DNA of 47,105 nt, from positions 1-47,105 of the forward strand of contig NZ_CALAGI010000015.1 of NCBI RefSeq assembly GCF_937891315.1, in the 5' to 3' direction. Position numbers and translations under genes: made by a program. Shown here piece after piece: positions 16,540 to 24,503 of this stretch; the stretch's first letter is position 1; each line of letters starts with the position of its first letter. The notes under the pieces are model-generated. The model was given only the letters and a program-made list of their open reading frames with translations, searched no databases and was not told the origin of the DNA. This DNA is from an uncultured Amaricoccus sp. (GTDB lineage Bacteria > Pseudomonadota > Alphaproteobacteria > Rhodobacterales > Rhodobacteraceae).

Positions 16540-17541
16540 CTATTTGACCGGGCAGGCGCCGTCGGAGGTATAGTCGTGGACGACGATCTCGCCCGACATG
16601 ATCTTGGCCTTGGCCACGTCCGTGGCCGCCGTCATCTCCGGGGTGATCAACGCCTTGTTGTTGTCATCGACCGCGAAGCCAACGCCGTCCTCCGCGAGGC
16701 CCATCACCTGGATGCCCGGGGTGAAGGCGCCCTTGTTGACATCCATCATCGTCGCGTAGGTCGCGAGATCGACCCGCTTCAGCATCGAGGTGAGTATCTG
16801 GCCGGGATGCAGGTAGTTCTGGTTCGAATCGACGCCGATGCCCAGCGCGCCCGCGTCCACCGTCGCCTGCAGCACGCCGATGCCGGTGCCGCCGGCGGCG
16901 TGGTAGATGACGTCGGCGCCGCGGTCGATCTGGCTCTTGGCCAACTCGCCGCCGCGTACCGGGTCGTTCCAGGCGGCGCCGGTGGTGCCGGTCATGTTCT
17001 GGAACACCTCGGCGTTCGGATTGGCCGCCTTCACGCCCTGCACGTAGCCGCAGGCGAATTTCTGGATCAGCGGGATATCCATGCCGCCGACGAAGCCGAC
17101 CTTGCCGGTTTTCGAGGCCATCGCCGCCAGCATGCCGACGAGATAGCTGCCCTCGTGCTCGTTGAAGACGATCGAGCGGACGTTCGGCTGTTCGACCACC
17201 ATGTCGATGATGGCGAAGTCCGTGTCGGGGAAGTCCGGCGCCACCGCCTCCAGCGCCGAGGCGCTGGCGAAGCCGACGGAGATCACCGGATTGTAGCCTT
17301 GCTCGGCGAAGCGCCGGATCGCCTGTTCGCGCTGGGCGTCCGACTGCAATTCGAACTCATGATAGGCGATGCCGGTCTCGGCCTTGAACCGCTCTGCGCC
17401 CTCGAAGGCGGCCTGGTTGAAGGACCGGTCGAACTTGCCACCGAGATCGAAGATCACCGCCGGGTCCGCGGTCTGGGCCAGCAGGCCGGACGTCGACATC
17501 AGGAGGGCGGCCGCCGCCGCGAAGGGTCTAGCCAGATACAT
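16540..17541 (-). CDS. BMP-family periplasmic nucleoside-binding protein
   Basis: 333 residues. The signal peptide (MYLARPFAAAAALLMSTSGLLA) has no lipobox cysteine, so unlike many BMP proteins it is probably soluble in the periplasm. Family motifs are IFDLGGKFDRSFNQAAFEGAERF, NPVISVGFASASALE, VGFVGGMDIPLIQKFACGYVQG, VIYHAAGGTGIGVLQA and GIGVDSNQNYLHPGQILTSM. It delivers substrate, most likely purine nucleosides, to the ABC transporter encoded downstream. It is the first gene of a five-gene operon ending with PNP. A GGGAG site precedes ATG 17541. The operon promoter should lie in the 97 bases separating it from rimI. Confidence 0.93.
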   Translation of the reverse strand: MYLARPFAAAAALLMSTSGLLAQTADPAVIFDLGGKFDRSFNQAAFEGAERFKAETGIAYHEFELQSDAQREQAIRRFAEQGYNPVISVGFASASALEAVAPDFPDTDFAIIDMVVEQPNVRSIVFNEHEGSYLVGMLAAMASKTGKVGFVGGMDIPLIQKFACGYVQGVKAANPNAEVFQNMTGTTGAAWNDPVRGGELAKSQIDRGADVIYHAAGGTGIGVLQATVDAGALGIGVDSNQNYLHPGQILTSMLKRVDLATYATMMDVNKGAFTPGIQVMGLAEDGVGFAVDDNNKALITPEMTAATDVAKAKIMSGEIVVHDYTSDGACPVK

Positions 17542-17638
17542 CGTGATCTCCCGCAGGATATACTTTGACAGCCGTCGTGGTGCCGAGCCGCCCCGGCCGG
17601 CACCCGCCAGCGAAACCAGTGATATCAGGCAGTAAGTC

Positions 17639-18109
17639 TCATGGGGCGAGGCTGGTCAATCGGCTTTTCCCGATCAGGGCCGACCGCGCCGGGCCGAGAT
17701 TCTTGCGCAGCACCAGCGCGTCGATGGGGGGGAGGGGCGCGCGGAAATAGTAGCGCGGACGCACGCCCGCCCGCCGATAGTCGAGCCCGGCATAGAGCGC
17801 CAGCGCGGCCGCGTTGTTCGCCGCGACTTCGAGGAACATCTCCTCGGCGCCCTTGTCCCGCGCCCGGTCCTCAAGTTCGCGCAGCAGCGCCCGCCCCAGT
17901 CCCCGACGCCGCCGCTCCGGATGCACGGCGAGCGTCAGAAGCGTCGCCTCCGGTCCGGCGAACTGGCCGAGCGCGAATCCGGCTGGGGCCGCGGCGACGA
18001 GCTGGGTCGAGGGCAGGGCGAGGAGGTCGGCGAATTCCCCCGCCGTCCAGGGCCGCGGCGTATCGATGAACACGCGGGCGTGGAGATCGGCCAGCGCCTC
18101 AGGCGTCAT
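17639..18109 (-). CDS. rimI: Ribosomal-protein S18 alanine N-acetyltransferase-like GNAT
   Basis: 156 residues. GNAT fold with the acetyl-CoA loop in LTLAVHPERRRRGLGRALLRELEDRARDKGAEEMFLEVAANNAAALALYAGLDYRRAGVR, read in pieces. RimI acetylates the N-terminal alanine of ribosomal protein S18, and the gene commonly neighbours tsaB, as here. It overlaps tsaB by 11 bases and ends the nfu-tsaB-rimI operon. A general GNAT acetyltransferase cannot be excluded, but the context favours RimI. Confidence 0.87.
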   Translation of the reverse strand: MTPEALADLHARVFIDTPRPWTAGEFADLLALPSTQLVAAAPAGFALGQFAGPEATLLTLAVHPERRRRGLGRALLRELEDRARDKGAEEMFLEVAANNAAALALYAGLDYRRAGVRPRYYFRAPLPPIDALVLRKNLGPARSALIGKSRLTSLAP

Positions 18110-18731
18110 CGAGAATCATCGTCTCCGGCTCGCTCGCCGGCGCGGCGTCGGCCCGCCGCAGATAAAGCGGCGCCGGCCGGGTGTCGTCGCCGATCCGCGT
18201 CGCGGCTACCCGGGCGATCGGGATCGGATCGACGCCGGTATCCTCCGGGCCGGCGATCGCCCCGGCCGCCCGGGCAAGCTCGCCGGCCTGAAACCCGAGA
18301 CAAAGGACGCCCGGGCCGGGGGTCAGCTCACGCGCCGCGCCATCCTCAAAGCCCTGGGTAAAGAGACCGCCGCGCGGATCCTCCAGCGTCACCAGCACGG
18401 CGCCGGGATGGCCGAAGGCCAGCGCCTCGAACCGGTTCACGCCGATGGCCGGCACCCCGAGGGCGAGGGCGAGGCCGCGCGCCGCCGCGACCGCGATGCG
18501 CAGTCCGGTGAAGTTGCCGGGGCCGACCCCGACCGCGAGCGCGTCGAGGTCCGCCCAGGACGCGCCGCCTTCGGCGAGCACTTCCTCCAGCATGGTCAGC
18601 AGGCGTTCGGCCTGGCCGCGGGCCATCGCCTCGCGGCGCGTCGCGCGGATCCGGTCGCCCTGAACCAAAGCGGCCGCGCAATGCGCGGCCGATGTATCGA
18701 AGGCGAGAAGCAGTAGCGGGTCAGATCGCAA
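18099..18731 (-). CDS. tsaB: tRNA t6A37 threonylcarbamoyl-adenosine biosynthesis protein TsaB
   Basis: 210 residues. TsaB is the ASKHA-fold partner of TsaD in making t6A at position 37 of ANN-decoding tRNAs. The N-terminus LLLLAFDTSAAHCAAALVQGD and the block LAVGVGPGNFTGLRIAVAAARGLALAL are diagnostic. There is no ATG near the expected start; TTG 18731 has GAGG nine bases upstream and overlaps the nfu stop by 11 bases, consistent with translational coupling. Confidence 0.92.
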   Translation of the reverse strand: MRSDPLLLLAFDTSAAHCAAALVQGDRIRATRREAMARGQAERLLTMLEEVLAEGGASWADLDALAVGVGPGNFTGLRIAVAAARGLALALGVPAIGVNRFEALAFGHPGAVLVTLEDPRGGLFTQGFEDGAARELTPGPGVLCLGFQAGELARAAGAIAGPEDTGVDPIPIARVAATRIGDDTRPAPLYLRRADAAPASEPETMILDDA

Positions 18732-19281
18732 CCGGCCGTACCTCGGTCACCTCGGGGATATAGTGGCGCAGCAGGTTCTCGATCCCCATCTTCAGCGTCA
18801 TGGTCGAGGACGGGCAGCCGGCGCAGGCGCCCTGCATGTGCAGATAGACGACGCCGCGATCGAAGCCGTGAAACGTGATGTCGCCGCCGTCCTGCGCCAC
18901 GGCCGGGCGGACGCGGGTGTCGAGCAACTCCTTGATCTGGATGACGATCTCCTCGTCCGGGCCGGAATGGGTCGCGTGATCGACCGCGCCGTCGGCGCCG
19001 CTCATCACCGGCTGGTCGGACTGGAAATGCTCCATGATCGCACCGAGGATACCCGGCTTGATATGCGCCCAGTCGGCGTCGTCGGATTTGGTGACGGTCA
19101 CGAAATCCGGCCCGAAGAACACGCCGGAGACCCCACCCGCGCCAAAGATGCGGCGGGCGAGCGGCGAGGTCACCGCCGCCTCCTCGGACGGGAAGTCGGC
19201 GGTGCCGGCCGCGAGCACCGCGAGCCCGGGCAGGAACTTCAGGGTCGCCGGATTGGGCGTGGATTCGGTCTGGATGAACAT
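18721..19281 (-). CDS. Nfu-type Fe-S cluster carrier (Nfu_N plus NifU domain)
   Basis: 186 residues. The N-terminal Nfu_N domain (MFIQTESTPNPATLKFLPG...) is followed by a C-terminal NifU domain with the cluster-binding Cys153 and Cys156 in GACAGCPSSTMTLKMGIENLLRHYIPEV. A pair of subunits bridges one [4Fe-4S] cluster through these cysteines and delivers it to target enzymes. GGAGG six bases upstream supports ATG 19281. It is first in the operon with tsaB and rimI and is divergent from the cox subunit gene; the 201-base space between them holds an AT-rich stretch around 19320-19365, likely the promoters. Confidence 0.93.
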   Translation of the reverse strand: MFIQTESTPNPATLKFLPGLAVLAAGTADFPSEEAAVTSPLARRIFGAGGVSGVFFGPDFVTVTKSDDADWAHIKPGILGAIMEHFQSDQPVMSGADGAVDHATHSGPDEEIVIQIKELLDTRVRPAVAQDGGDITFHGFDRGVVYLHMQGACAGCPSSTMTLKMGIENLLRHYIPEVTEVRPVAI

Positions 19282-19482
19282 GGAGAGCCTCCGTTCGCTG
19301 TCCGCTAGATGCGCCTGTTGAGCGAATAAGTCAAGATAACTGGAACGTTTCTAAACTGTTTCCATTCCGCCGCGGCCGCCAGAGCGGGACGCGATTTGCC
19401 GCTGACACCGCCCGCGGGCTTGGGTAGTCTGCCGAGCCAAGGCGCCCGGACGGCGCGGATCGGGAAACGAGGAGACGCGAGC

Positions 19483-19635
19483 ATGGCCGAACATACCGGC
19501 GCGGGGGACTACAAGCACGGCGAAATGGATATCGCGGCGCATCAGAAGACCTTCGCCGGCTTCATCCGCTTCTGGATCTTCGTGTTCGGGGGCGCCATCT
19601 GCATCCTGATCTTCCTCGCCTTGTTCAATTCCTGA
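19483..19635 (+). CDS. aa3-type cytochrome c oxidase subunit IV
   Basis: 50 residues with one membrane helix (FIRFWIFVFGGAICILIFLALF). The N-terminus MAEHTGAGDYKHGEMDIAAHQKTF matches the small bacterial subunit IV seen in Paracoccus and Rhodobacter aa3 oxidase, a peripheral single-helix subunit not required for catalysis. GAGGAG at 19469-19474 fixes ATG 19483. The main oxidase subunits are not in this window, as is usual for this gene. Confidence 0.93.
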   Translation: MAEHTGAGDYKHGEMDIAAHQKTFAGFIRFWIFVFGGAICILIFLALFNS

Positions 19636-19657
19636 TCCGCGCGCGACAAACCGTCCC

Positions 19658-20260
19658 ATGCGCAGGATTCCGCGGTCGCTGCTGGCCGTTCTCGCACTCG
19701 TGATGCTGGCGGGCTGCGAGATGTATACGCCCGCCGCGCCCGAGGAGATCGCGCGGGCGCGCTATGTCAGCGACGAGCCGCCATCGATCACGCTGATCTC
19801 GATGGTGAATGCCGCGAGTGGTCGCTCGGCGCATTCGGGGCTGCTGATCAACGGCTCGCAACAGGTGCTCTATGATCCGGCCGGCACCTTCACCCATCCC
19901 GACCTGCCTCGCGCGGGGGATATCCACTACGGCATGACGCCGCGTTTCGTGGACTATTACGAGCGCTACCATGCCCGCTTCGACTATTTCGTCGAGATCC
20001 AGCGGGTGCCGGTGACGCGCGAGCAGGCCGATCAGGTCTATGCCAACGCCGTCGCCCGCGGCCAGAGCTTCAAGATGGAATGCGCCCTGACCACGGCCAG
20101 CGTCCTGCAACCGGTCGCGCCCTTCGCGCAGGTTGGCACCACGGTCTTTCCGGAATCGCTGCGTCAGGACTTCGCCGCCATGCCCGGCGTCGTCACCAGC
20201 CACGTCTATGATTCAGACGTCGGCCAGAACAAGGTCTGGGAGGAGGGCGGCGGCGCCTGA
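19658..20260 (+). CDS. Lipoprotein with possible permuted papain-like fold
   Basis: 200 residues. A lipoprotein signal ends in LAGC with the acylated Cys20. A His59 in SAHSGLLINGSQQVLYDPAGTF and a later Cys142 in FKMECALTTASVL are spaced as in permuted NlpC/P60-like (YiiX/LRAT-type) enzymes, in which the His precedes the Cys. Enzymatic activity is an inference from that pattern. It follows the cox subunit gene by 22 bases and may be co-transcribed. It is convergent with the sulfotransferase gene, with a short CCGCC/GGCGG hairpin at about 20267-20283 between them. Confidence 0.75.
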   Translation: MRRIPRSLLAVLALVMLAGCEMYTPAAPEEIARARYVSDEPPSITLISMVNAASGRSAHSGLLINGSQQVLYDPAGTFTHPDLPRAGDIHYGMTPRFVDYYERYHARFDYFVEIQRVPVTREQADQVYANAVARGQSFKMECALTTASVLQPVAPFAQVGTTVFPESLRQDFAAMPGVVTSHVYDSDVGQNKVWEEGGGA

Positions 20261-20284
20261 TCTCCACCGCCCTTCGCGGCGGGC

Positions 20285-20989
20285 TCATACGTACCCGAAG
20301 TATGCCAGCATTTGTCGGGCCTCGTCCTCATCGAAGAGCGCGAGGTCCTCAGGGCCGAGCAGATCGCGCCATGAGCCTCGACCATCGAAGATCGGCTGAT
20401 TGATCTGCCAGTTGCGCAGCAGCGCGTGCTGGACACCGTCCTCGCCGGTGCCGCGCCGCAGTTCCGGCACGCCGAACCAAAGCCGCTCGGTCTCATGGAA
20501 ACGCAGCATCTCGGACGCGAAATCGAACCCGGTGAATTCGCAGATCCCGCGAAGCGCGCCTTCCGGATCGGCGATCAGATCCTCGTAGCGCAAGACGAAC
20601 ACGTCCGGCGCCCCCTCCTCGGCCCGCACCAGGCGATTGTCGGCCAGCCACCGTCTCGCTCCGATCTCAGCCGATCCCTTGCGGCGAATGAAGGAAGCGG
20701 CCACGTCTCGGCCATCGCGGACCATCAGGATGAATCGCGCATCGGGCACCAGCCGCCGGATGAGGGAAATCCGCCTGACGTGGCGCGGGGTCTTCTCGGC
20801 GAAATGCTTGAGCTTGCTGGCGCGCGCCTCGGCGCGGAGCGCCTTCCACCTCGATCGCGCCTCGGCGCGGACGAGGAAACAATTCGTTTCGATCAGCGGG
20901 ATGTAGAGCGCCGGGTGGCTTGCGAACATGTTTGCAAGCAGGGACGTGCCGCTGTGACCGCAACCGCAGATGAAGGAATAGCTGCGCAT
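20285..20989 (-). CDS. PAPS-dependent sulfotransferase family protein
   Basis: 234 residues. The N-terminal P-loop-like 5'-phosphosulfate motif CGCGHSGTSLLANMFASHP and the 3'-phosphate site FILMVRDGRDVAASFIRRKG are both clear. The C-terminal half (YEDLIADPEGALRGICEFTGF, RDLLGPEDLALFDEDEARQMLAYFGY) is typical of sulfotransf_1/3 proteins. It would move sulfate from PAPS to a carbohydrate, lipid or similar acceptor; the acceptor is unknown. AAGGA just before ATG 20989 supports this start; a GTG at 21004 is possible. It stands alone and is preceded by a 15-bp tandem repeat. Confidence 0.88.
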   Translation of the reverse strand: MRSYSFICGCGHSGTSLLANMFASHPALYIPLIETNCFLVRAEARSRWKALRAEARASKLKHFAEKTPRHVRRISLIRRLVPDARFILMVRDGRDVAASFIRRKGSAEIGARRWLADNRLVRAEEGAPDVFVLRYEDLIADPEGALRGICEFTGFDFASEMLRFHETERLWFGVPELRRGTGEDGVQHALLRNWQINQPIFDGRGSWRDLLGPEDLALFDEDEARQMLAYFGYV

Positions 20990-21044
20990 CGATCCTTGGC
21001 TCACCTTTCAGGCTGGACGAAATCGGGTCACGAGGCGAGATGGT

Positions 21045-21089
21045 GGCGGTCGGAATGACGGCGGTCGGAATGGCGGCGGCCGGACGCGA
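21045..21089 (+). repeat. 15-bp tandem repeat, about 2.7 copies
   Basis: GGCGGTCGGAATGAC (21045-21059) is followed by GGCGGTCGGAATGGC (21060-21074) and a diverged third unit GGCGGCCGGACGCGA. It lies between the rpsU terminator and the sulfotransferase start, that is, in the presumed promoter or leader of the sulfotransferase gene. Confidence 0.8.
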
Positions 21090-21100
21090 GAACGCCCAAC

Positions 21101-21132
21101 AAAAAATCCCGAAGCCGGGCTCCGGGATTTTC
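21101..21132 (-). terminator. Intrinsic terminator of rpsU
   Basis: On the minus strand AAAATCCCGGAGCC pairs with GGCTTCGGGATTTT in a near-perfect stem, followed by a T-run (TTTTTTGTT). It lies about 45 bases after the rpsU stop and is symmetrical enough to work in both directions. Confidence 0.9.
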
Positions 21133-21177
21133 GTTGCGCGGAACCCACGCGGGACTTGGTCGACAACGGTCGAAAGC

Positions 21178-21384
21178 TCAGAGACCGCCTTCGCGCTGCA
21201 ATTTCTTGCGCGCCAGCTTGCGCGCGCGGCGCACGGCCTCGGCCTTTTCACGGGCCTTCTTGACGGACGGCTTCTCGAAATGCTGCTTCAGCTTCATCTC
21301 GCGAAACACGCCTTCGCGCTGCAGCTTTTTCTTGAGCGCTCGCAATGCCTGATCGACATTGTTGTCACGAACCATCACCTGCAC
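21178..21384 (-). CDS. rpsU: 30S ribosomal protein S21
   Basis: 68 residues, the usual length for alphaproteobacteria. The start MQVMVRDNNVDQALRALKKK and the block LQREGVFREMKLKQHFEKPSVKK are characteristic, followed by the basic Arg/Lys-rich tail. S21 helps initiation-region base pairing on the 30S subunit. It is divergent from the COQ9 gene and has its own terminator at 21101-21132. Confidence 0.97.
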   Translation of the reverse strand: MQVMVRDNNVDQALRALKKKLQREGVFREMKLKQHFEKPSVKKAREKAEAVRRARKLARKKLQREGGL

Positions 21385-21533
21385 GGGTAGTCACCACCTT
21401 CCAGTCAAGAGTTTCGAAATTCGGCAGGAGGGCGCTATATACGCAAAGACCGCCAGCCTGTCCACCGGCGGAGCCAAAAAAACTGACAGCCAGCAGCGGG
21501 CCGAGACAAGGCCGAACAGCGGAGCGAAATGTG

Positions 21534-22259
21534 ATGACCGACGCGACCGACGGCCCCGAGGACAGCACCGACCTCGCCGCGACGGCCAAGGCGGTCATCG
21601 CCGCGGCGCTGCCGCATGTCGCCTTCGACGGCTGGAGCGACAAGACCCTCGCCTACGCGGTCGAGGACGCGGGCGTCGATCCCGGCGTCTCGCGCCTCGC
21701 CTTTCCGCGCGGCGGCGTCGATCTGGCACTGGCCTATCACCACGACCGCGACGCCGCGCTGGCCGCGCGTCTCGCCGAGGCGAACCTCCTCGACCTGCGG
21801 TTCCGCGACCGCGTCGCCCTTGCCATCGTGACGAGGCTGGAGCTCGTCGCCGATGAGCGCGAGGCGGTGCGCCGGGGCGTCGCGTTCTTCGCCCTGCCGG
21901 TCCACGCGGCCGATGGCGCGCACGCGATCTGGCACACCGCGGACACGATCTGGTCCGCGCTCGGCGATACCAGCCGGGATTTCAACTGGTACACCAAGCG
22001 CACCACCCTCTCGGCGGTCTATTCCTCGGCGCTGCTCTATTGGCTCGGCGACACCACGCCCGACTTCCAGGCGACGCGCGACTTCGTCCAACGTCGCATC
22101 GACAATGTGATGCGGTTCGAGGAAGTGAAGGCGCGGGTCGCCCGCAATCCGATCGCAGCCGCGATGATGAAGGGCCCCCAGCGTCTGCTTGACCATGTCA
22201 AGGCGCCCGGGGATACTCCGCCCCCGGATCTGCCCGGCTCGTGGCGGCGCAAGACCTGA
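21534..22259 (+). CDS. COQ9 family ubiquinone biosynthesis protein
   Basis: 241 residues. COQ9 is a TetR-fold lipid-binding protein that presents quinone intermediates to COQ7-type hydroxylase. The C-terminal block is distinctive: HTADTIWSALGDTSRDFNWYTKRTTLSAVYSSALLYWLGD, followed by an amphipathic helix (FVQRRIDNVMRFEEVKARV). GGAG nine bases before ATG 21534 supports the start. It is followed by a tiny ORF and a quinone oxidoreductase gene on the same strand. Confidence 0.93.
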   Translation: MTDATDGPEDSTDLAATAKAVIAAALPHVAFDGWSDKTLAYAVEDAGVDPGVSRLAFPRGGVDLALAYHHDRDAALAARLAEANLLDLRFRDRVALAIVTRLELVADEREAVRRGVAFFALPVHAADGAHAIWHTADTIWSALGDTSRDFNWYTKRTTLSAVYSSALLYWLGDTTPDFQATRDFVQRRIDNVMRFEEVKARVARNPIAAAMMKGPQRLLDHVKAPGDTPPPDLPGSWRRKT

Positions 22260-22284
22260 CGCGACGGGCCTTGGGAGGGGCGGC

Positions 22285-22449
22285 ATGGCGCTCGACAAGA
22301 CGATCTCGACCTGGTTCAGGCGCGCCTGGCACAAGGACAACCGGCCGATCCTCGGCGCCGCCGGCCACGGCGGCCGGCAGGACAGCCATTCCGGCGTCAC
22401 CCGCGCCCCGGCGGCGTCTCATCGCCAAAGACGCAATGAAAAGGGGTAA
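22285..22449 (+). CDS. 54-residue hypothetical protein between COQ9 and quinone oxidoreductase
   Basis: 54 residues, basic (MALDKTISTWFRRAWHKDNR start). A strong GGGAGG site at 22273-22278 lies six bases upstream of ATG 22285, and the gene fits tightly between the COQ9 stop (22259) and the next start (22456). I recognise no domain. The second half (TRAPAASHRQRRNEKG) is low in complexity. It may be a real small gene or a leader for the following gene. Confidence 0.45.
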   Translation: MALDKTISTWFRRAWHKDNRPILGAAGHGGRQDSHSGVTRAPAASHRQRRNEKG

Positions 22450-22455
22450 GGCCGC

Positions 22456-23454
22456 GTGAGCTTGCCGGCCGAGATGACCGCGATCGAGATCGCCGAGCCC
22501 GGCGGTCCGGAGGTGCTGCGCCCGACGCGGCGCAAGACGCCGCGGCCGCTGGCGGGGGAAATCCTGATCGAGGTTCGCGTCGCCGGGGTGAACCGCCCCG
22601 ACGCGCTGCAACGTGCCGGCGCCTACGCGCCGCCGCCCGGCGCGTCCGACCTGCCCGGCCTCGAATGCGCGGGCGTGGTGGTCGAGGTCGGCCCCGGCGG
22701 CTCGAAATGGGCGATCGGCGACGAGGTCTGCGCGCTGCTGCCCGGCGGGGGCTATGCCGAATACGCCGTGACGCATCAGGACCATGCGCTGCCGATCCCG
22801 AAGGGCCTCGGCATGATCGAGGCGGCGGCGCTGTGCGAGACCTTCTTCACGGTCTGGAGCAATGTCTTCATGCGCGGCGCCCTGCGCGCGGGTGAGAGCT
22901 TTCTGGTGCATGGCGGCTCCTCCGGCATCGGGACCACCGCGATCCAGCTGGCCGCGGCGCGCGGCGCGCGGGTCTTCGCCACCGCCGGCTCCGAGGAGAA
23001 GTGCCAGGCCTGCCGCGACCTCGGCGCCGAACTCGCGATCAACTACCGGTCGGAGGATTTCGTGAAACTGGCGCGCGCGGCGACCGGCGGCGCGGGTGTC
23101 GATCTCATCCTCGACATGGTCGGCGGCGACTATCTCGCGCGCGATGTCCGGGCGCTGGCACCGGACGGGCGGCTGGTGATGATCGCCTTTCTCGGCGGCG
23201 CCACGGCCGAGCTCAATTTCGCCCAGGTGATGACCAAGCGCCTGACGATCACCGGCTCCACCCTGCGGCCGCGATCCGTCGAGGCCAAGGCCGCGATCGC
23301 CGCCGATCTCGCCCGCGAGGTCTGGCCGCTGCTCGCCGCCGGGCGGATCGCGCCGGTGATGGACCGGACCTTCCCGCTCTCCGAGGCCGCCGCCGCCCAT
23401 GCGCGCATGGAAAGCTCGGCCCATATCGGCAAGATCGTGCTCCGCGTTTCCTGA
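22456..23454 (+). CDS. Zinc-less NAD(P)H quinone oxidoreductase (PIG3/QOR-type MDR)
   Basis: 332 residues. Medium-chain dehydrogenase/reductase without the zinc-ligand Cys/His pair. Blocks: GVNRPDALQRAGAYAPPPGASDLPGLECAGVVVEVG, VCALLPGGGYAEYAV, FFTVWSNVFMRGALRAGESFLVHGGSSGIGTTAIQLA (NADPH fold), INYRSEDF and GSTLRPRSVEAKAAIAADL. This is the PIG3-like NADPH:quinone reductase subgroup. GTG 22456 is used; ATG 22474 is an alternative. It may be transcribed with COQ9. Confidence 0.9.
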   Translation: MSLPAEMTAIEIAEPGGPEVLRPTRRKTPRPLAGEILIEVRVAGVNRPDALQRAGAYAPPPGASDLPGLECAGVVVEVGPGGSKWAIGDEVCALLPGGGYAEYAVTHQDHALPIPKGLGMIEAAALCETFFTVWSNVFMRGALRAGESFLVHGGSSGIGTTAIQLAAARGARVFATAGSEEKCQACRDLGAELAINYRSEDFVKLARAATGGAGVDLILDMVGGDYLARDVRALAPDGRLVMIAFLGGATAELNFAQVMTKRLTITGSTLRPRSVEAKAAIAADLAREVWPLLAAGRIAPVMDRTFPLSEAAAAHARMESSAHIGKIVLRVS

Positions 23455-23599
23455 TCGGCCGTCGGACCGGCTCGCGTCCGGTCGCCGCCGCCGTCGAACG
23501 CCGGGAGGGCGAGATTCGCCCGTTCCTCCAGACCTGGGCTCCGACCTGTCGTGAACGCCGATCGGGCCGGCGATGCCGACCTCATGCGAAAAGACTCTT

Positions 23600-23629
23600 C
23601 CTATTTCTATATTTGAATGGATACATCGG
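23600..23629 (+). promoter_or_regulatory. Candidate ModE-type operator upstream of modA
   Basis: In an otherwise GC-rich 232-base gap, the AT-rich segment starting CCTATTTCTATAT and ending GGATACATCGG is partly palindromic (9 of 15 positions per half). Its position about 60 bases before modA ATG and the presence of a modE-like gene in the operon suggest a Mo-box. The match to known Mo-boxes is weak. Confidence 0.35.
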
Positions 23630-23686
23630 TCGCGCTCCGGACGGCGCCGTCGGGCCGGAAAACAACTACTTTTCTGGGGGATCGAC

Positions 23687-24484
23687 ATGTTCAATCGAAG
23701 CATTCGCGCGGCGCGGGCGACGCTCGCCGGTCTCGCGCTGGCGGCGATCGTCGCCGCGCCGGCGGCGATGGCGGCCGACGTCACCGTCTTCGCGGCGGCC
23801 AGCCTCAAGAACGCGCTCGACGAGATCGGCGCCGCCTGGAAGGTCGAGGCGGGCAAGGAAGCGACCATCTCCTACGCGGCGAGTTCGGCTTTGGCGAAGC
23901 AGATCGAGGAGGGGGCGCCGGCCGACGTCTTCATCTCCGCCGACGTGCCGTGGATGACCTACCTGTCGGAGCGCGACCTCGTGAAGAAGGACACGATCGT
24001 CGAACTGCTCGGCAACCGGCTGGTGCTGGTCGCGCCGGCGGAGTCGGACGCGGCCATCGAGATTGGGCCGGGGTTCGATCTCCCTGGCGTGCTCGGTGAT
24101 GGACGCCTTGCCATGGGTCAGGTCGATTCGGTGCCGGCGGGCAAGTACGGCAAGCAGGCGCTGACCTCGCTCGGCGTCTGGGACCAGGTTTCGGGCCATG
24201 TGGCGCAGGCCGAGAACGTGCGCGCCGCGCTGGCGCTCGTCGCCGCCGGCGAGGCGCCGTTCGGCATCGTCTATGCCACGGACGCCAATGCCGAGAAGGC
24301 GGTGAAGGTCGTCGCCACCTTCCCCGAGGACAGCCATTCGCCTATCGTCTATCCCGCCGCGGTGACCGCCGAGGCGAAGAGCGCGGACGCCGGGCCGTTC
24401 CTGGAGTTCCTGCGGACGGAAGCGGCGGCGAAGCTCTTCGAGGCACAGGGCTTCACGGTTCTGGCGCCGGTCATGGCGCACTGA
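23687..24484 (+). CDS. modA: Molybdate-binding periplasmic protein ModA
   Basis: 265 residues. Sec signal peptide with cleavage after AAMA (about residue 29). The mature start ADVTVFAAASLKNALDEIG and the blocks ISYAASSALAKQIEEGAPADVFISAD, LAMGQVDSVPAGKYGKQAL and FGIVYATDANAEKAV are those of ModA, which binds molybdate or tungstate. GGGGG just upstream supports ATG 23687. It is the first gene of modABC-modE. Confidence 0.95.
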   Translation: MFNRSIRAARATLAGLALAAIVAAPAAMAADVTVFAAASLKNALDEIGAAWKVEAGKEATISYAASSALAKQIEEGAPADVFISADVPWMTYLSERDLVKKDTIVELLGNRLVLVAPAESDAAIEIGPGFDLPGVLGDGRLAMGQVDSVPAGKYGKQALTSLGVWDQVSGHVAQAENVRAALALVAAGEAPFGIVYATDANAEKAVKVVATFPEDSHSPIVYPAAVTAEAKSADAGPFLEFLRTEAAAKLFEAQGFTVLAPVMAH

Positions 24485-24503
24485 ACGGAGAGAGGGGAAC
24501 CGG

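Noticed and set aside
21045..21089. CRISPR array
   Set aside because: Units are contiguous 15-mers with no spacers and there are no cas genes.
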